Below are positions 44,601 through 53,412 of a stretch of DNA of 64,000 bases, one piece after another (positions within the stretch are counted from its first letter, which is position 1; every line of letters starts with the position of its first letter). The notes under the pieces are model-generated. The model saw only the letters and a program-made list of their open reading frames with translations. It was not told where the DNA came from and did no database searches. Position numbers and translations under genes: made by a program. The stretch lies in the NCBI RefSeq assembly GCF_022012435.1, contig NZ_JAKLUA010000016.1, positions 1-64,000 of the forward strand, in the 5' to 3' direction. The DNA comes from Bradyrhizobium zhengyangense (GTDB lineage Bacteria; Pseudomonadota; Alphaproteobacteria; Rhizobiales; Xanthobacteraceae).

Positions 44601-47486
44601 GTCAAGACGCTCACCGCCGACGTACAGCGCTCGCTCTCGCTGGCCGGCACCTCGACGGCGGAATCGATCACCGCCGGCGCCCGTGATGCGCAGAGCACGC
44701 TGATCGCGGCCTCGACCGAGACCGCCAACCAGATCAAGGCCCTGTCCTCCGACGTGCAGCGTTCGCTCTCGATGGCGGGTACATCGACGGCCGAGAGCAT
44801 CATGAGTGGTGCGCGCGAGGCCCAGAGCACGCTCGTCGCCGGATCTGCGGATGCGGCAAACCAGGTCAAAGCTCTTACGGCCGACGTGCAGCGGTCGCTC
44901 TCCATGGCTGGCACCTCGACTGCAGAGAGCATTTTGGCCGGCGCGCGCGAGGCCCAGAGCACCCTGGTCAACGCGTCGTCGGAGGCGGCAAGCCAGGTCA
45001 AGTCGCTCGCGGCCGAAGTGCATCGTTCGCTGTCGCAGGTCGGCCAGAGCACCGCCGAAACGATCACGGCCAGCGCCCGCGACGCCCAGAGCACTCTGCT
45101 CTCGGTCTCGGCGGAACAGACCGGCCAGGTCCGCTCGCTCGCTGCCGAGATGCAGCGCGCGCTGGCGACCGCCGGCGGCGCCACCATCGAGGCGCTCACC
45201 AGCGGCGTGCGCGAAGCCCAGGGCACGCTGATCTCCGCCTCGACCGACGCGGCGAGCCAAATCAAGTCGCTGACGACGGATATCGAACGCACGCTGACCG
45301 CGGTCGGCGCCGACACCGCCTCGACCATCCTCAACAGCGCCCGTGAGGCCCAGACCTCGCTGACCTCGACCTCGGCGGATGCCGCAAGCCAGATCCGCAC
45401 GATCTCGACCGAGATCGAGCGCGCGCTGAGCACGGCCACGTCGAACGCGACCAACGACATCCAGACCAGCGCGCTCAACGCCCAGAACGCGCTGATCTCC
45501 GCCTCCAACGAGGCGAGCTCGCGGGTCAAGTCGAGCTCGGCCGACGTCGAGCGTTCGGTGCTCGCCGCCAGCTCGAGCTTCGGCCAGGCGATGACCGGCA
45601 AGACCGACGAGATCGTCACCTATGTGCAGCAGCAGGCCGACCGCCTCTCCAACATGATCGACGCCAAGCGCGGCTCGCTCGTGGACGCGATCGGCTCGAA
45701 GACCAGCCAGCTCACGCTCGACATCGACCGCGTCACCTCGGACGCGCTAAAGTCGATCGAGACGCGCGGCCAGGCCTTCTCACAGACCATGATGGGCAAC
45801 GGCAACGAAGTCGCCCGCACCATCAACGCGGCGAGCGAGATCGCGACCAGCGCGGTCGGCAAGTCGCTCAAGGACCTCGAATCGGCCTCGCGCGCGGCGA
45901 TCGACCAGTCGCGCCAGGTCTCGATCGCGGCCGTCACCGAGATGCAGGAGACCAGCAAGATCCTGCGCACCGACACGGTCGCCCTGTTCGAGCGTCTGCG
46001 CGAAGGCAACATCCTCCTCCAGGAGGTGCTGACCGGTGCGCACGACAACCTCAACTCGCTGGAGCGGGCGCTGGTGACGCGTGTCGCCGACTTCGTCTCG
46101 GCGATGAACGACGTCACCTCGCGCAACGGCGCGGCGACGCAGAACCTGGAAGACCAGCTCAACGTCTTCAACACGAAGACCACGCGGGCGCTCCAGGACC
46201 TCGGCGAGCTGTCGACCCAGTTCGACGCGCATGGCAAGGCGCTGGTCGATGCCGCGCAGGTCGTCGAGCAGAGCAACAAGAACACCACCGCCTCGCTTGC
46301 CGAACGCAAGGCGGCGCTAGAATCGCTCGTCACCACCATCGACTTGCGCACCGCCGATCTCGACCAGCGCCTGTCGCGCTTCACCGGGCTGCTCGATGAG
46401 TCGCTCGCTGCGGCCGAAGAGCGTGCCCGCGACATCGCCCGCGTGGTCGCCGAGACCGCCGGTGCAGGCTCAGCCGCGATCACCCGCCAGTTCGAGGCTG
46501 TGCGGTCGGCGTCCGAAGAGGAACACCGCCAGACCATCGAGGCCATGCACGACATCTACCGCCAGACCACCGACGAGGCGGATGCGATGTTCAAGCAGTC
46601 GGCCGAGAAGTTCGGCAACCTCGTCGCCAGCATGAAGCAGATGGCCTTCGAGATGCACAACGAGCTCGAAGCTACCCGCAACGAGCTGCGCCGCGGCGTG
46701 CTCGAGATGCCGCAGGAGGCCGCCGAGAGCACCGCGCAGATGCGCAAGGTGATCGTCGACCAAATCGAGGCGCTCGCCGAGCTCAACCGCATCGTGGCCC
46801 AGCACGGCCGCGGCCTCGACGTCACCACCGCGGGCCGCGCCTCCGTCGCTGTCCAGCGCCAGGAAGAGCCGGTGATGGCGTCTGTGGGCGGCCGTGGCAC
46901 CGAGACCCGCATGCGCGACACCGGCAGCGCCTCGACGCTGCCGCCGCCGGACCTCGGCATGCCCGCCTCCTCGCGCCGTACCGAGGCCCCGCCGGTCGCT
47001 CCTGGTGGCAACGACCAGGGCCGCGACGGCTGGCTGTCGGATCTGCTCAACCGCACGGACGCCAACCAGGCGGCTCCGACCGGACGTGAGGCCCCGCGTG
47101 GCCGCCAGGCTGCACCCGTTCCGCAGCCGCAGGCCCCGCAAGCCAGCAGCAATCCGCTGGAATCGCTGTCGCTCGATATCGGCCGACTGATGGACCGCAA
47201 CCTCGCCGCCGAGATGTGGGACCGCTACCAGCGCGGCGAGAACAAGGCCTTCACCAAGCGCCTGTACACCCCCGCCGGCCAGAAAGCCTTCGACGAGGTC
47301 GCCCGCAAATATCGCGCCGACCGCAACTTCAAGGGCACGGTCGACCGCTACATCAGCGAGTTTGAACGCCTGCTCGACGAAGTCGCCCGCGAGGGCCGCG
47401 GCCCGCAGGAGCTGCGCAGCCACCTGACCTCGGAGACGGGTCTGGTCTACACGCTGCTGGCACATGCGGCGGGCCGGCTGGGATAA
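41640..47486 (+). CDS. giant membrane-anchored repeat protein, GPR/RgsE-like
   Basis: The 1948-residue protein has a Pro/Glu-rich cytoplasmic N-terminus (1-100), two membrane helices (about 108-130 and 142-167), then about 1500 residues of almost unbroken amphipathic helix. That part includes six 22-residue repeats (641-772, consensus SID-RLTNLTTTLTDGA-QA) and ten 44-residue repeats (874-1313, consensus TAESI-AGAREAQSTL). A disordered linker follows, then a conserved C-terminal domain (LMDRNLAAEMWDRYQRGENK, RLYTPAGQKAFDEVARKYR). Size, layout and apolipoprotein-like repeats fit the growth-pole ring protein GPR of Agrobacterium and RgsE of Sinorhizobium, which organise polar growth. Orthology is by resemblance only. 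A CtrA box is upstream and a terminator downstream. Confidence 0.85.
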   Translation: MANTPKKVKDPTEVALSAIQEALNISDTAADTSRSASMRNETAPPVAPPAPPVFDEPAFEPRPAANERAVIDSIEEPRASRRAANDDQETIGQLLQSLQTGRPARNIYTGATIFTVVWLAACAALTVGFLPSIRAAMGESGGVLAIAGLATMFFAPIMLFYFLASLVWRGQQMSQVAQAMAQVAIRFSEPEGSASDSMVTVGQAIRREVAAMGDGIERAIARAGELETLVANEVAALERAYSDNEVRIRALLQDIAHQRDNLVGQAEQVRSAISGVQIDLRHDIALISDAIASRVDEVAKSITGALEERGAHITGALSHAGDNMILALGERGGDLLDRLEEASAETTRAVLDASERLTTSLNFKTGHVHDEFVDLADRVHEMLNERIDRITGEFEQRSAAIVDGISERTEQVHDSLKNSSDSLLLELELRSNDISAKIDDAGNRLAGQIMTSGDKASEALDATVNTLVAKVVSQTETAHDSLSLQMSAFDELVKNQGTELVEKFARDSGTLGALITRHISEFDRTVKTFGGEIVERMGQRTQDIHESLKTYVENFDTRFTSNGGEITAILDQRLVQFETTIGERVSNFDASLNGKIASLDGTIEGHIKTFDEQLGGRVGALEQSFDARAKSVTETIDGRLNTLSTTLTDGATQAIQSIDARLTNLTTTLTGGAAQALESIDSRLTNLTTTLTDGASQSIQAIDTRLTHLTTTFNSGASQALESVDSRLTYLTSALTNGASQAVQSIDTRLTLLTSTLTDGTAQAIDAVDRRITSVAELIDGRSMHLTDTVTARFQDIQQAIETKVGSVASDIDVRVAQFEDLLGSRVEAVAGRIESSGRQASEDMMSRAEMISTAIRSHVEDAERSLTNLVVNTSETIQTGARTAQQSLMTVSSDVNAQLKMTSAEVERALTAVGTGAANSILTSAREAQSSLVAASGDASNQIKGLAADVERTLSAAGSATAASILAGAREVQTTLVTASSDAANHVKTLTADVQRSLSLAGTSTAESITAGARDAQSTLIAASTETANQIKALSSDVQRSLSMAGTSTAESIMSGAREAQSTLVAGSADAANQVKALTADVQRSLSMAGTSTAESILAGAREAQSTLVNASSEAASQVKSLAAEVHRSLSQVGQSTAETITASARDAQSTLLSVSAEQTGQVRSLAAEMQRALATAGGATIEALTSGVREAQGTLISASTDAASQIKSLTTDIERTLTAVGADTASTILNSAREAQTSLTSTSADAASQIRTISTEIERALSTATSNATNDIQTSALNAQNALISASNEASSRVKSSSADVERSVLAASSSFGQAMTGKTDEIVTYVQQQADRLSNMIDAKRGSLVDAIGSKTSQLTLDIDRVTSDALKSIETRGQAFSQTMMGNGNEVARTINAASEIATSAVGKSLKDLESASRAAIDQSRQVSIAAVTEMQETSKILRTDTVALFERLREGNILLQEVLTGAHDNLNSLERALVTRVADFVSAMNDVTSRNGAATQNLEDQLNVFNTKTTRALQDLGELSTQFDAHGKALVDAAQVVEQSNKNTTASLAERKAALESLVTTIDLRTADLDQRLSRFTGLLDESLAAAEERARDIARVVAETAGAGSAAITRQFEAVRSASEEEHRQTIEAMHDIYRQTTDEADAMFKQSAEKFGNLVASMKQMAFEMHNELEATRNELRRGVLEMPQEAAESTAQMRKVIVDQIEALAELNRIVAQHGRGLDVTTAGRASVAVQRQEEPVMASVGGRGTETRMRDTGSASTLPPPDLGMPASSRRTEAPPVAPGGNDQGRDGWLSDLLNRTDANQAAPTGREAPRGRQAAPVPQPQAPQASSNPLESLSLDIGRLMDRNLAAEMWDRYQRGENKAFTKRLYTPAGQKAFDEVARKYRADRNFKGTVDRYISEFERLLDEVAREGRGPQELRSHLTSETGLVYTLLAHAAGRLG
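43560..43955 (+). repeat. six tandem 66-bp repeats (22 residues each)
   Basis: Six consecutive 22-residue units encode residues 641-772, each ending in ID-RL and opening TNLTTTLTDGA. The unit is two 11-residue turns, the periodicity of apolipoprotein-type amphipathic helix. Confidence 0.9.
44259..45578 (+). repeat. ten tandem 132-bp repeats (44 residues each)
   Basis: Ten exact-length 44-residue units fill residues 874-1313, with motifs AREAQSTL and DVQRSLS at fixed positions. Units 3-7 are most alike; the last three drift. The 44-residue length is twice the 22-residue unit upstream, so the whole rod keeps one 11-residue register. Confidence 0.9.
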
Positions 47487-47513
47487 GCGGCAAGGCCAGC
47501 GATGACGAATAAG

Positions 47514-47545
47514 AACGGAGGCCTCTCGGCCTCCGTTTTGCTTTT
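47514..47545 (+). terminator. terminator of the giant polar gene
   Basis: AACGGAGGCC and GGCCTCCGTT form a 10-bp stem with a four-base loop, followed by TTGCTTTT. It lies 27 bases past the stop and before the convergent response regulator. Confidence 0.88.
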
Positions 47546-47557
47546 GACCTTGCGAGA

Positions 47558-48205
47558 TCAGCTCCCGCCGGGCTGCCCGAACGACAGCCGCTCGGCGAGG
47601 ACCGCGGCCTGGGTCCGCGAGCCGACACCGAGCTTGCGCAGGATCGTGGAGACGTGTCCCTTCACGGTCTGCTCGGCGATGTCGAGCTCGCCCGCGATCT
47701 GCTTGTTGAGCTTGCCCTCGACGATCATCGCCAGAATGCGCAGCTGCTGCGCCGACAGCGAGGCCATGCGCGCGGCAAGCTCGACATCGGCGCTCTGGAT
47801 CGAACCGCGGCCGCCGACATTGGGCGGCATCCAGATTTCACCGGCCAGTATCTTCGTGATCGCGTCCGCCATCTCGGGCAGACCAAGCGATTTCGGGATG
47901 TAGCCGGACGCGCCATAGGCGATGGCGCGCCGGATCGTGGCCGCGTCCTGCCGCGCCGAGATGATCGCAACCGGCACCGTCGGGAATTGCGCCGACAGGA
48001 TGAACAGCGCGGCAAATCCCTGGATCCCCGGCATCGTCAGGTCCCATAGGATGAGGTCGATCTCGTCCGACTGCGCCGAGAGCACGCTGATCGCCTCGTC
48101 GAGGGACTGGCAGGCGATGATGTCGAGGTCGGGCAGCACGGTCGACAGCGCGCTGCGGAGCGCAGCCTGCACCAGCGGATGATCATCGCCGATAAGGATG
48201 CGCAT
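47558..48205 (-). CDS. NarL/LuxR-type response regulator (MctR-like)
   Basis: The 215-residue protein has a receiver domain (RILIGDDHPLVQAALRSAL, phospho-acceptor Asp in LILWDLTMPG, Lys in YIPKSL) and a LuxR helix-turn-helix (LSAQQLRILAMIVEGKLNKQ, IAGELDIAEQTVKGHVSTIL). The alternative GTG at 48211 overlaps the stop of the upstream kinase gene (GTGA), showing coupling, so the kinase at 48208 is its partner. In Rhizobium leguminosarum MctSR controls mctP; an MctP-type gene lies 5 kb away, interrupted by an IS, so the same job is likely here. Confidence 0.85.
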   Translation of the reverse strand: MRILIGDDHPLVQAALRSALSTVLPDLDIIACQSLDEAISVLSAQSDEIDLILWDLTMPGIQGFAALFILSAQFPTVPVAIISARQDAATIRRAIAYGASGYIPKSLGLPEMADAITKILAGEIWMPPNVGGRGSIQSADVELAARMASLSAQQLRILAMIVEGKLNKQIAGELDIAEQTVKGHVSTILRKLGVGSRTQAAVLAERLSFGQPGGS

Positions 48206-48207
48206 GG

Positions 48208-51200
48208 TCACGCTGATGAGGCTCCCTGTTTGGTCCCGAACTGCCGGCTCAAGGCTTCGCCGCCAAGGAAGCGACGCAGCGCCGCCGGCTTGACCGGCTT
48301 GGAAAGCACCTCGCAGCCACGTGCCTTCGCCGCCGTGCGGACAGCCTCGCTGCGATCTGCTGTGACGACCAGCGCGCAGGTGCCGCGGCCCGATGTCTGC
48401 CTGAGATCGTCGAGAAAGTCCAAGCCGGTGCGTTCCCCATCGAGATGATAATCGACCAGCACGACGTCGGGCGGGCTCGCTGCGGCCGCCGCCATTGCGC
48501 CGGCGGCATCGGTCGCGACCATGACGCGATGACCCCAGCCGCCGAGCACCGCCGTCAGCCCATCGAGGATAGTCGCATCATTGTCCAGGCACAGGATCGT
48601 CAGCGGCCGCTCTGTCACATCCGGCGCAGCGTCCGCCGATTTGCGCTGGAGCGACGTTCCCGGGCCGCGCGCAAGCGGCACCGTGACGGCAAAACATGAA
48701 CCGTGACCGAGACGCGAACGGAGGTCGACGGGATGACTTAGCAGCCGGGAGACACGATCGACGATCGCAAGCCCCAGGCCCAGCCCCTTCTCCGATCCGG
48801 GTGCCAGGCGCTGGAACTCTTCGAAGATCCGTTTCTGGTCTGCGGCAGCGATGCCGACACCGGTGTCCCAGACCTCGATGCGCAGATCGCCGCCGCGTCG
48901 CCGGCAGCCGAGCAGGATGCGTCCTCTGGGCGTGTAGCGCAGCGCATTCGACAGCAGGTTCTGCAGGATCCGCCGCAGCAAGTGCGGATCGCTGCGCACA
49001 GCGAGCTGGCAATCGACGACGCGGAGGACGAGCCCTCGCTCGCGCGCCATCGCGGAGAATTCCACGTTCAGTTGCACGAGCAGATCGGCGATCGGAAAGT
49101 CTGATGGCTCGGCACTGACAGCGCCGGCATCATAGGAGGAGATGTCGAGCAACCTGTCGAGGACATGCTCGGTCGAGCGCAGCGCCGTGATGGCACTACC
49201 GGCGAGAGTTCGTTCCTTCTCAGTGACACCAGCGTGCGAAGAAGCGTGCAGGCTTTCGTCGAGCGCCGACAGGAACAGACGTGCCGCGTTCAGCGGTTGC
49301 AGCAGATCATGGCTCGCCGCCGCCAGGAAGCGGGTCTTGCCGAGATTGGCCTGCTCGGCCTCCGCCTTGGCCTGCTCGAGCGCCTCGGTCCGCTCACGGA
49401 CACGCAGCTCGAGATCCTCGTTGGCGTGCCGCAACGCCTCCGCAGCGCGGTGGCGCTCGGTCACGTCGGTGTAGGTCGAGACATAACCGCCCTCGGCGGC
49501 GCGATCGTAGACGATCTCAAGCACCGTGCCGTCCGGCCGCTTGCGCTCGTAGAGATAGGGCCAGCTTTGGCTCGCGACGTCGCGATTGACCAGGAGCGCC
49601 GCGAATTCGGACGCGGCGTATTCGCCGCGCTCGACATTGAAGGCAATGAGCTCGGAGAGCGGAAGGCCGACGCGCACGAAATCCGACGGCAGGTCGAGCA
49701 GCGCGATGAACCGCCCGTTCCAGGCCGTGATGTTGAAATCGGCATCGAACGCGCAGATGCCCTGCGGCACGCTCTCCAGCGTGCTTTGCAGCAGAGTGCG
49801 ATTGAAGCGCAGGGCTTCCGAAGCCTCATCCAGCATCGCCATCGCCGCCCGCCGCGACAGCGAATGCCCTTCCAGCGAGGCCGCAATCACCACGCGTGCC
49901 GACGCAGCACCGATCGCGCCGGCGAGCAGGTTTTCGGTGAAGCGGATCGATTCGAGATCGACGAGGCCGGACGGATCGAGGCGCGGCCCAGTGCCCGACA
50001 TGCGCGCGGCGAGATAGCCGTCAAAAGCCGCCTCGCCGCGCTCCGCACCGACAAAGCGCCGGGCGAGCGCACGAAGATCGTCAAGTCGGACCACCACGCG
50101 CGAGGACAGTTTTGGCACGGTGTCGCGGACGACACCGTCGGCAAATGCCGCGGCCTGGTTGCGCTCGACGGTGGTTTGCCGCCCCAGCAGCGAAAACGCG
50201 ACGAAACCGATGAGGTTGGCGGCAAGGCTCCACAGCGTCGCATGCGAGATCGGATCGAGCCCCTCGAGGCCGAACAGCGCGTTCGGCTTGAGGAAGCCGA
50301 GCTGCCACGGGCCGTGGCGAACGATCTCCGCGAAGGCGGGCCACAGCGGCGCGGCCGAGGGAAGCAGCAGCGTATAAGCCCAGATCAGGAATCCGACGGC
50401 GATTCCGATCGAGGCACCGATCTTGTTGGCGCGCTGCCAGAACAGGCCACCGACGAACGCCGGACCGAATTGCGCGACCGCGACGAACGACAACAGACCG
50501 ATCACGGTGAGCGGATAGGCCTGGTTGACCAGGCGGTGCATGAGATAGGCCAGCAGCAGGATGCCGAGGATCGAGAGCCTGCGCACTGTCATCAGCACCG
50601 AGGCGACCTGCCGGCTTTGCGCGCGCAGGCCAAAGAAGCGCGAGCGCAGCAACAGCGGCATGATGACGTCGTTGCAGAGCATGGTGCTCAGCGCGACGGA
50701 GGTCATGATCACCATGCCGGTGGCGGCCGATAGCCCACCCAGGAAGGCGATCAGGCTGATGGTGCCCGCATCCGCCGCGATCGGCAGCGAGATGACGTAG
50801 GTGTCGGGGTCCATCATCGCACCGAACCTCGCAAGGCCGGCGGCGGCGATCGGCAGGATCAGCAGGCTGAACAGCACAAGATAGGCTGGATAAAGCCACG
50901 CTGCGGTGCGCGTATGACCAGGACTCTCGTTCTCGACGACGGCGACGTGGAACGCCTGCGGCAGGCACAGGAAGGCAATCGCCGAGATGACGATCGTCGA
51001 GGGCCAGACCGGCTGGGCGGGATCGAAGGCGAGGATTCCAGCCAGTTGCGGATCCGAAGTGAACTGCGACAGCAGCGCGGCCGGTCCGCCCGAGAGCCCA
51101 AACAGCACGAACAGCGCGACCACAAGGAATGCGACCAGCTTGACCACGCTCTCGAACGCAATCGCCAGCATCAAGCCACGATGATGCTCGCTGGCATGGA

Positions 51201-51774
51201 CGTGGCGAACGCCGAACACGATCGCAAACAGCGCCATCGACGCGGCGACGCCAAAGGCCGAGTCCTGCCAGAACCGCAGCGCCTCGCCGCCGGCGCGCTC
51301 AGGCTGCAGGATCAGATAGTCAAAGCTTTTGCCAACGGCTTTGAGCTGAAGCGCGATATAGGGAAGCACGCCGAGCAGCGAAGCGAGGGTCACGAAGGCG
51401 GCAAGCGCCTGGCTCTTGCCGTAGCGCGCGGCGATGAAGTCGGCGATCGAGGTGACATTCTGCGCTTTCGCAATCGCGATCACCTTGGCGAGCAGCTTCC
51501 GGCCGAACAGCAGCACCAGCGTCGGACCGATATAGATCGTGGCAAAGTCCAGTCCGCTGGTGGCGGCGCGGCCGACCGATCCGTAGAAGCTCCAGGAGGT
51601 GTTGTAGACCGCAAGTGTCAGGCAATAGCTGACCGCGGCCGCCCAGGATTTTGGCGAGACCAGCGGTCCGTCCACGCTCCGCCGATCGCCCCACCAGGCA
51701 ATCAGGAACAGCGTGGTCACATAACCGGCTGCGACCGCGAGAACGAACCACGCCTGCAAGATATCCTCACTCAA
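48208..51774 (-). CDS. hybrid sensor kinase with sodium:solute symporter-like N-terminus (MctS/CbrA-like)
   Basis: The 1188-residue inner-membrane protein joins a roughly 500-residue, 13-helix SSS transporter-like region (opening ILQAWFVLAVAAGYVTTLFL) to a PAS domain (about 690-790, QGICAFDADFNITAWNGRF), a coiled segment, a HisKA domain with H822 in AAASHDLLQPLNA, a HATPase domain (GVGIAAADQKRIFEEF, GLGLGLAIVDRV) and a C-terminal receiver with D1108 in VLVDYHLDG. It probably senses or carries a carboxylate and signals to the downstream LuxR-type regulator. Start 51774 is the first ATG. The transporter it may control, mctP, is 1.7 kb upstream beyond the IS. Confidence 0.9.
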   Translation of the reverse strand: MSEDILQAWFVLAVAAGYVTTLFLIAWWGDRRSVDGPLVSPKSWAAAVSYCLTLAVYNTSWSFYGSVGRAATSGLDFATIYIGPTLVLLFGRKLLAKVIAIAKAQNVTSIADFIAARYGKSQALAAFVTLASLLGVLPYIALQLKAVGKSFDYLILQPERAGGEALRFWQDSAFGVAASMALFAIVFGVRHVHASEHHRGLMLAIAFESVVKLVAFLVVALFVLFGLSGGPAALLSQFTSDPQLAGILAFDPAQPVWPSTIVISAIAFLCLPQAFHVAVVENESPGHTRTAAWLYPAYLVLFSLLILPIAAAGLARFGAMMDPDTYVISLPIAADAGTISLIAFLGGLSAATGMVIMTSVALSTMLCNDVIMPLLLRSRFFGLRAQSRQVASVLMTVRRLSILGILLLAYLMHRLVNQAYPLTVIGLLSFVAVAQFGPAFVGGLFWQRANKIGASIGIAVGFLIWAYTLLLPSAAPLWPAFAEIVRHGPWQLGFLKPNALFGLEGLDPISHATLWSLAANLIGFVAFSLLGRQTTVERNQAAAFADGVVRDTVPKLSSRVVVRLDDLRALARRFVGAERGEAAFDGYLAARMSGTGPRLDPSGLVDLESIRFTENLLAGAIGAASARVVIAASLEGHSLSRRAAMAMLDEASEALRFNRTLLQSTLESVPQGICAFDADFNITAWNGRFIALLDLPSDFVRVGLPLSELIAFNVERGEYAASEFAALLVNRDVASQSWPYLYERKRPDGTVLEIVYDRAAEGGYVSTYTDVTERHRAAEALRHANEDLELRVRERTEALEQAKAEAEQANLGKTRFLAAASHDLLQPLNAARLFLSALDESLHASSHAGVTEKERTLAGSAITALRSTEHVLDRLLDISSYDAGAVSAEPSDFPIADLLVQLNVEFSAMARERGLVLRVVDCQLAVRSDPHLLRRILQNLLSNALRYTPRGRILLGCRRRGGDLRIEVWDTGVGIAAADQKRIFEEFQRLAPGSEKGLGLGLAIVDRVSRLLSHPVDLRSRLGHGSCFAVTVPLARGPGTSLQRKSADAAPDVTERPLTILCLDNDATILDGLTAVLGGWGHRVMVATDAAGAMAAAAASPPDVVLVDYHLDGERTGLDFLDDLRQTSGRGTCALVVTADRSEAVRTAAKARGCEVLSKPVKPAALRRFLGGEALSRQFGTKQGASSA

Positions 51775-51820
51775 GACCGATCCGCCCGCTTATCGAGGGG
51801 GCGGAACGCGGGCGGATATT

Positions 51821-51874
51821 AGAGCGTTTTCCAGCGAAGTGGACACCGGTTCGCGGCAAGAAAACGCGTCAAAA
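51821..51874. repeat. REP-type element, family B
   Basis: AGAGCGTTTTCCAGCGAAGT, GGACACCGGTTCGCGGCAAG and AAAACGCGTC in order are the standard words of a second Bradyrhizobium intergenic palindrome family (AGCGTTTT pairs with AAAACGC). AGCGTTTTC recurs at 53417-53425, on the far side of the IS. Confidence 0.7.
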
Positions 51875-51884
51875 ACAAGAATCC

Positions 51885-51923
51885 AGAGCTCTCCGTTCCG
51901 ATACGATCGGAACGGAGAGCTCT
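51885..51923. repeat. perfect 18-bp palindrome at the IS insertion site
   Basis: AGAGCTCTCCGTTCCGAT pairs with ATCGGAACGGAGAGCTCT around a three-base ACG loop. The right arm overlaps the first two bases of the target duplication CTAA. Confidence 0.85.
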
Positions 51924-51925
51924 AA

Positions 51926-53412
51926 CAGGTTGTTGAAGAAGTCTCTGGCGAGATGGCATTGGACGTGATTCTCTCGATGGTTGAATCGGGAGGCCAGGAT
52001 GCGGGGATCGGACGAGCGGTCAGGATCGCTGTTCAGTTACGTGGACCTTGAAGCGCGGGTTCGCCCGGATCACCCTCTACGGAAGATTCGGGAGATCGTG
52101 AACGCTGCGCTGAGCGATCTATCGACGGCTTTTGCGGGTCTTTACACGGACTTTGGCCGGCCCTCGATTGCACCGGAGAGGCTGCTTCGAGCGATGCTGC
52201 TGCAGGCCTTCTACGGCATCCGATCGGAACGACAATTGATGGAGCGGCTGGAGTTTGACCTGTTGTTCCGCTGGTTTGTCGGCCTGGGCGTGGACGATCC
52301 GGTGTGGGACCACTCGACGTTCTCCAAAAACCGCGACCGGCTGTTAGAAGGTGAGATCGCCGTTAAGTTTCTCTCGGCGGTACTGGCTCAGCCGAAAGTC
52401 AAGCGGCTGTTGTCGAGCGATCACTTCTCGGTGGACGGCACGCTGATCGGGGCATGGGCTTCGATCAAGAGCTTCCGCAAGAAGGACGGAGGCGACAACG
52501 ACAGTGAGGGTCCGGGGCGCAACTCCGAGCGCAGCTTCCACAAAGAGAAGCGTTCAAACGAAACGCACCAGAGCACGACCGATCCGGAGGCTCGGCTGTA
52601 CAAGAAGGGAGACGGGCAGCCGGCCAAGCTCTGCTACATGGGGCATGCGCTGATGGAGAACCGCCATGGGCTGGCGGTCGGCGGCATCGTCAGCCAGGCC
52701 ACCGGCACCGCCGAACGAGAGACGGCACTGGCGTTGATTGATAGTCGCGATCGCGGAGGGCGGCGGATCACGCTCGGCGCGGACAAGGCCTATGACGTTA
52801 CGCAGTTCGTGCGCGACTTGAGAGAACGATCGGTGACGCCGCATATCGCGATCGACGGACACCTCAGCAAGACTGGCATCGCGCGCAAGACGGCGGTCGA
52901 CGCCCGTACCACCCGCCATGCCGGCTACGAGATCAGCCAACGCTGCCGCAAGCGGATCGAGGAGGTGTTCGGGTGGATCAAGAGTTCCGCCGGTCTGGCC
53001 AAGATAAAGCTGCGGGGGCGCGAGCGTGTGGACGCCGTCTTTACGTTGGCGCTCGCGGCCTACAACCTGATCCGCCTGCCCAAGCTGCTGGCGATGCAGC
53101 CATGAGTGTGCAGGGCAAATGGCGTGTCGTGGAAACGCCCGATCACGACATGGCTGGGGCGGGCTCTTACATCCTGTTCACAGACAAAGGCGGCGAGTTC
53201 GCCCTGGATTGCCTCACGGGGGCGATACATGGTCGTTGCGAAGGCGATGCCGTCGAGTTCACATGGGACGGCAGCGACGAGATGGAGCCCGCAAGAGGCC
53301 GCGGTTGGGCAGAAAAGCTCCTCGACGGCTCACTCGAAGGTGAGATATGCCTCGAAAACGGCGATGACATTCCCTTTATCGCGCGCCGAGCGGCCACTTC
53401 TTCAACAGCCTG
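51926..53412 (+). mobile_element. complete IS5-family insertion sequence, 1487 bp
   Basis: The element has terminal inverted repeats CAGGTTGTTGAAGAAGT (left) and CAGGCTGTTGAAGAAGT (right, reverse complement), one mismatch in 17. It is flanked by the direct repeat CTAA at 51922-51925 and 53413-53416, the usual target of IS5-type elements. It carries an intact transposase and a second coding frame. It lies between an MctS-like kinase and an MctP-type transporter gene, in a REP-rich spacer, without breaking either gene. Confidence 0.93.
51999..53105 (+). CDS. IS5-family transposase (DDE)
   Basis: The 368-residue protein has an N-terminal IS5-type region (FSYVDLEARVRPDHPLRKIR, then FYGIRSERQLMERLEFDLLF) and a DDE domain: D146 in FSVDGTLIGAW, D262 in LGADKAYD, E321 in the R317-x3-E321-x6-K328 signature. 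It is intact and probably active. GGGAGG precedes ATG 51999 (TTG 51981 is an alternative). A second gene starts in its stop codon. Confidence 0.93.
   Translation: MRGSDERSGSLFSYVDLEARVRPDHPLRKIREIVNAALSDLSTAFAGLYTDFGRPSIAPERLLRAMLLQAFYGIRSERQLMERLEFDLLFRWFVGLGVDDPVWDHSTFSKNRDRLLEGEIAVKFLSAVLAQPKVKRLLSSDHFSVDGTLIGAWASIKSFRKKDGGDNDSEGPGRNSERSFHKEKRSNETHQSTTDPEARLYKKGDGQPAKLCYMGHALMENRHGLAVGGIVSQATGTAERETALALIDSRDRGGRRITLGADKAYDVTQFVRDLRERSVTPHIAIDGHLSKTGIARKTAVDARTTRHAGYEISQRCRKRIEEVFGWIKSSAGLAKIKLRGRERVDAVFTLALAAYNLIRLPKLLAMQP

Noticed and set aside
44259..45578. Possible CRISPR or satellite array because of the 132-bp period
   Set aside because: The units are uninterrupted, in frame, degenerate at third positions and encode helix repeats; there are no spacers.
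44156..45619. 487-residue antisense frame with regular repeats
   Set aside because: Its periodicity is the complement of the 44-residue sense repeats.
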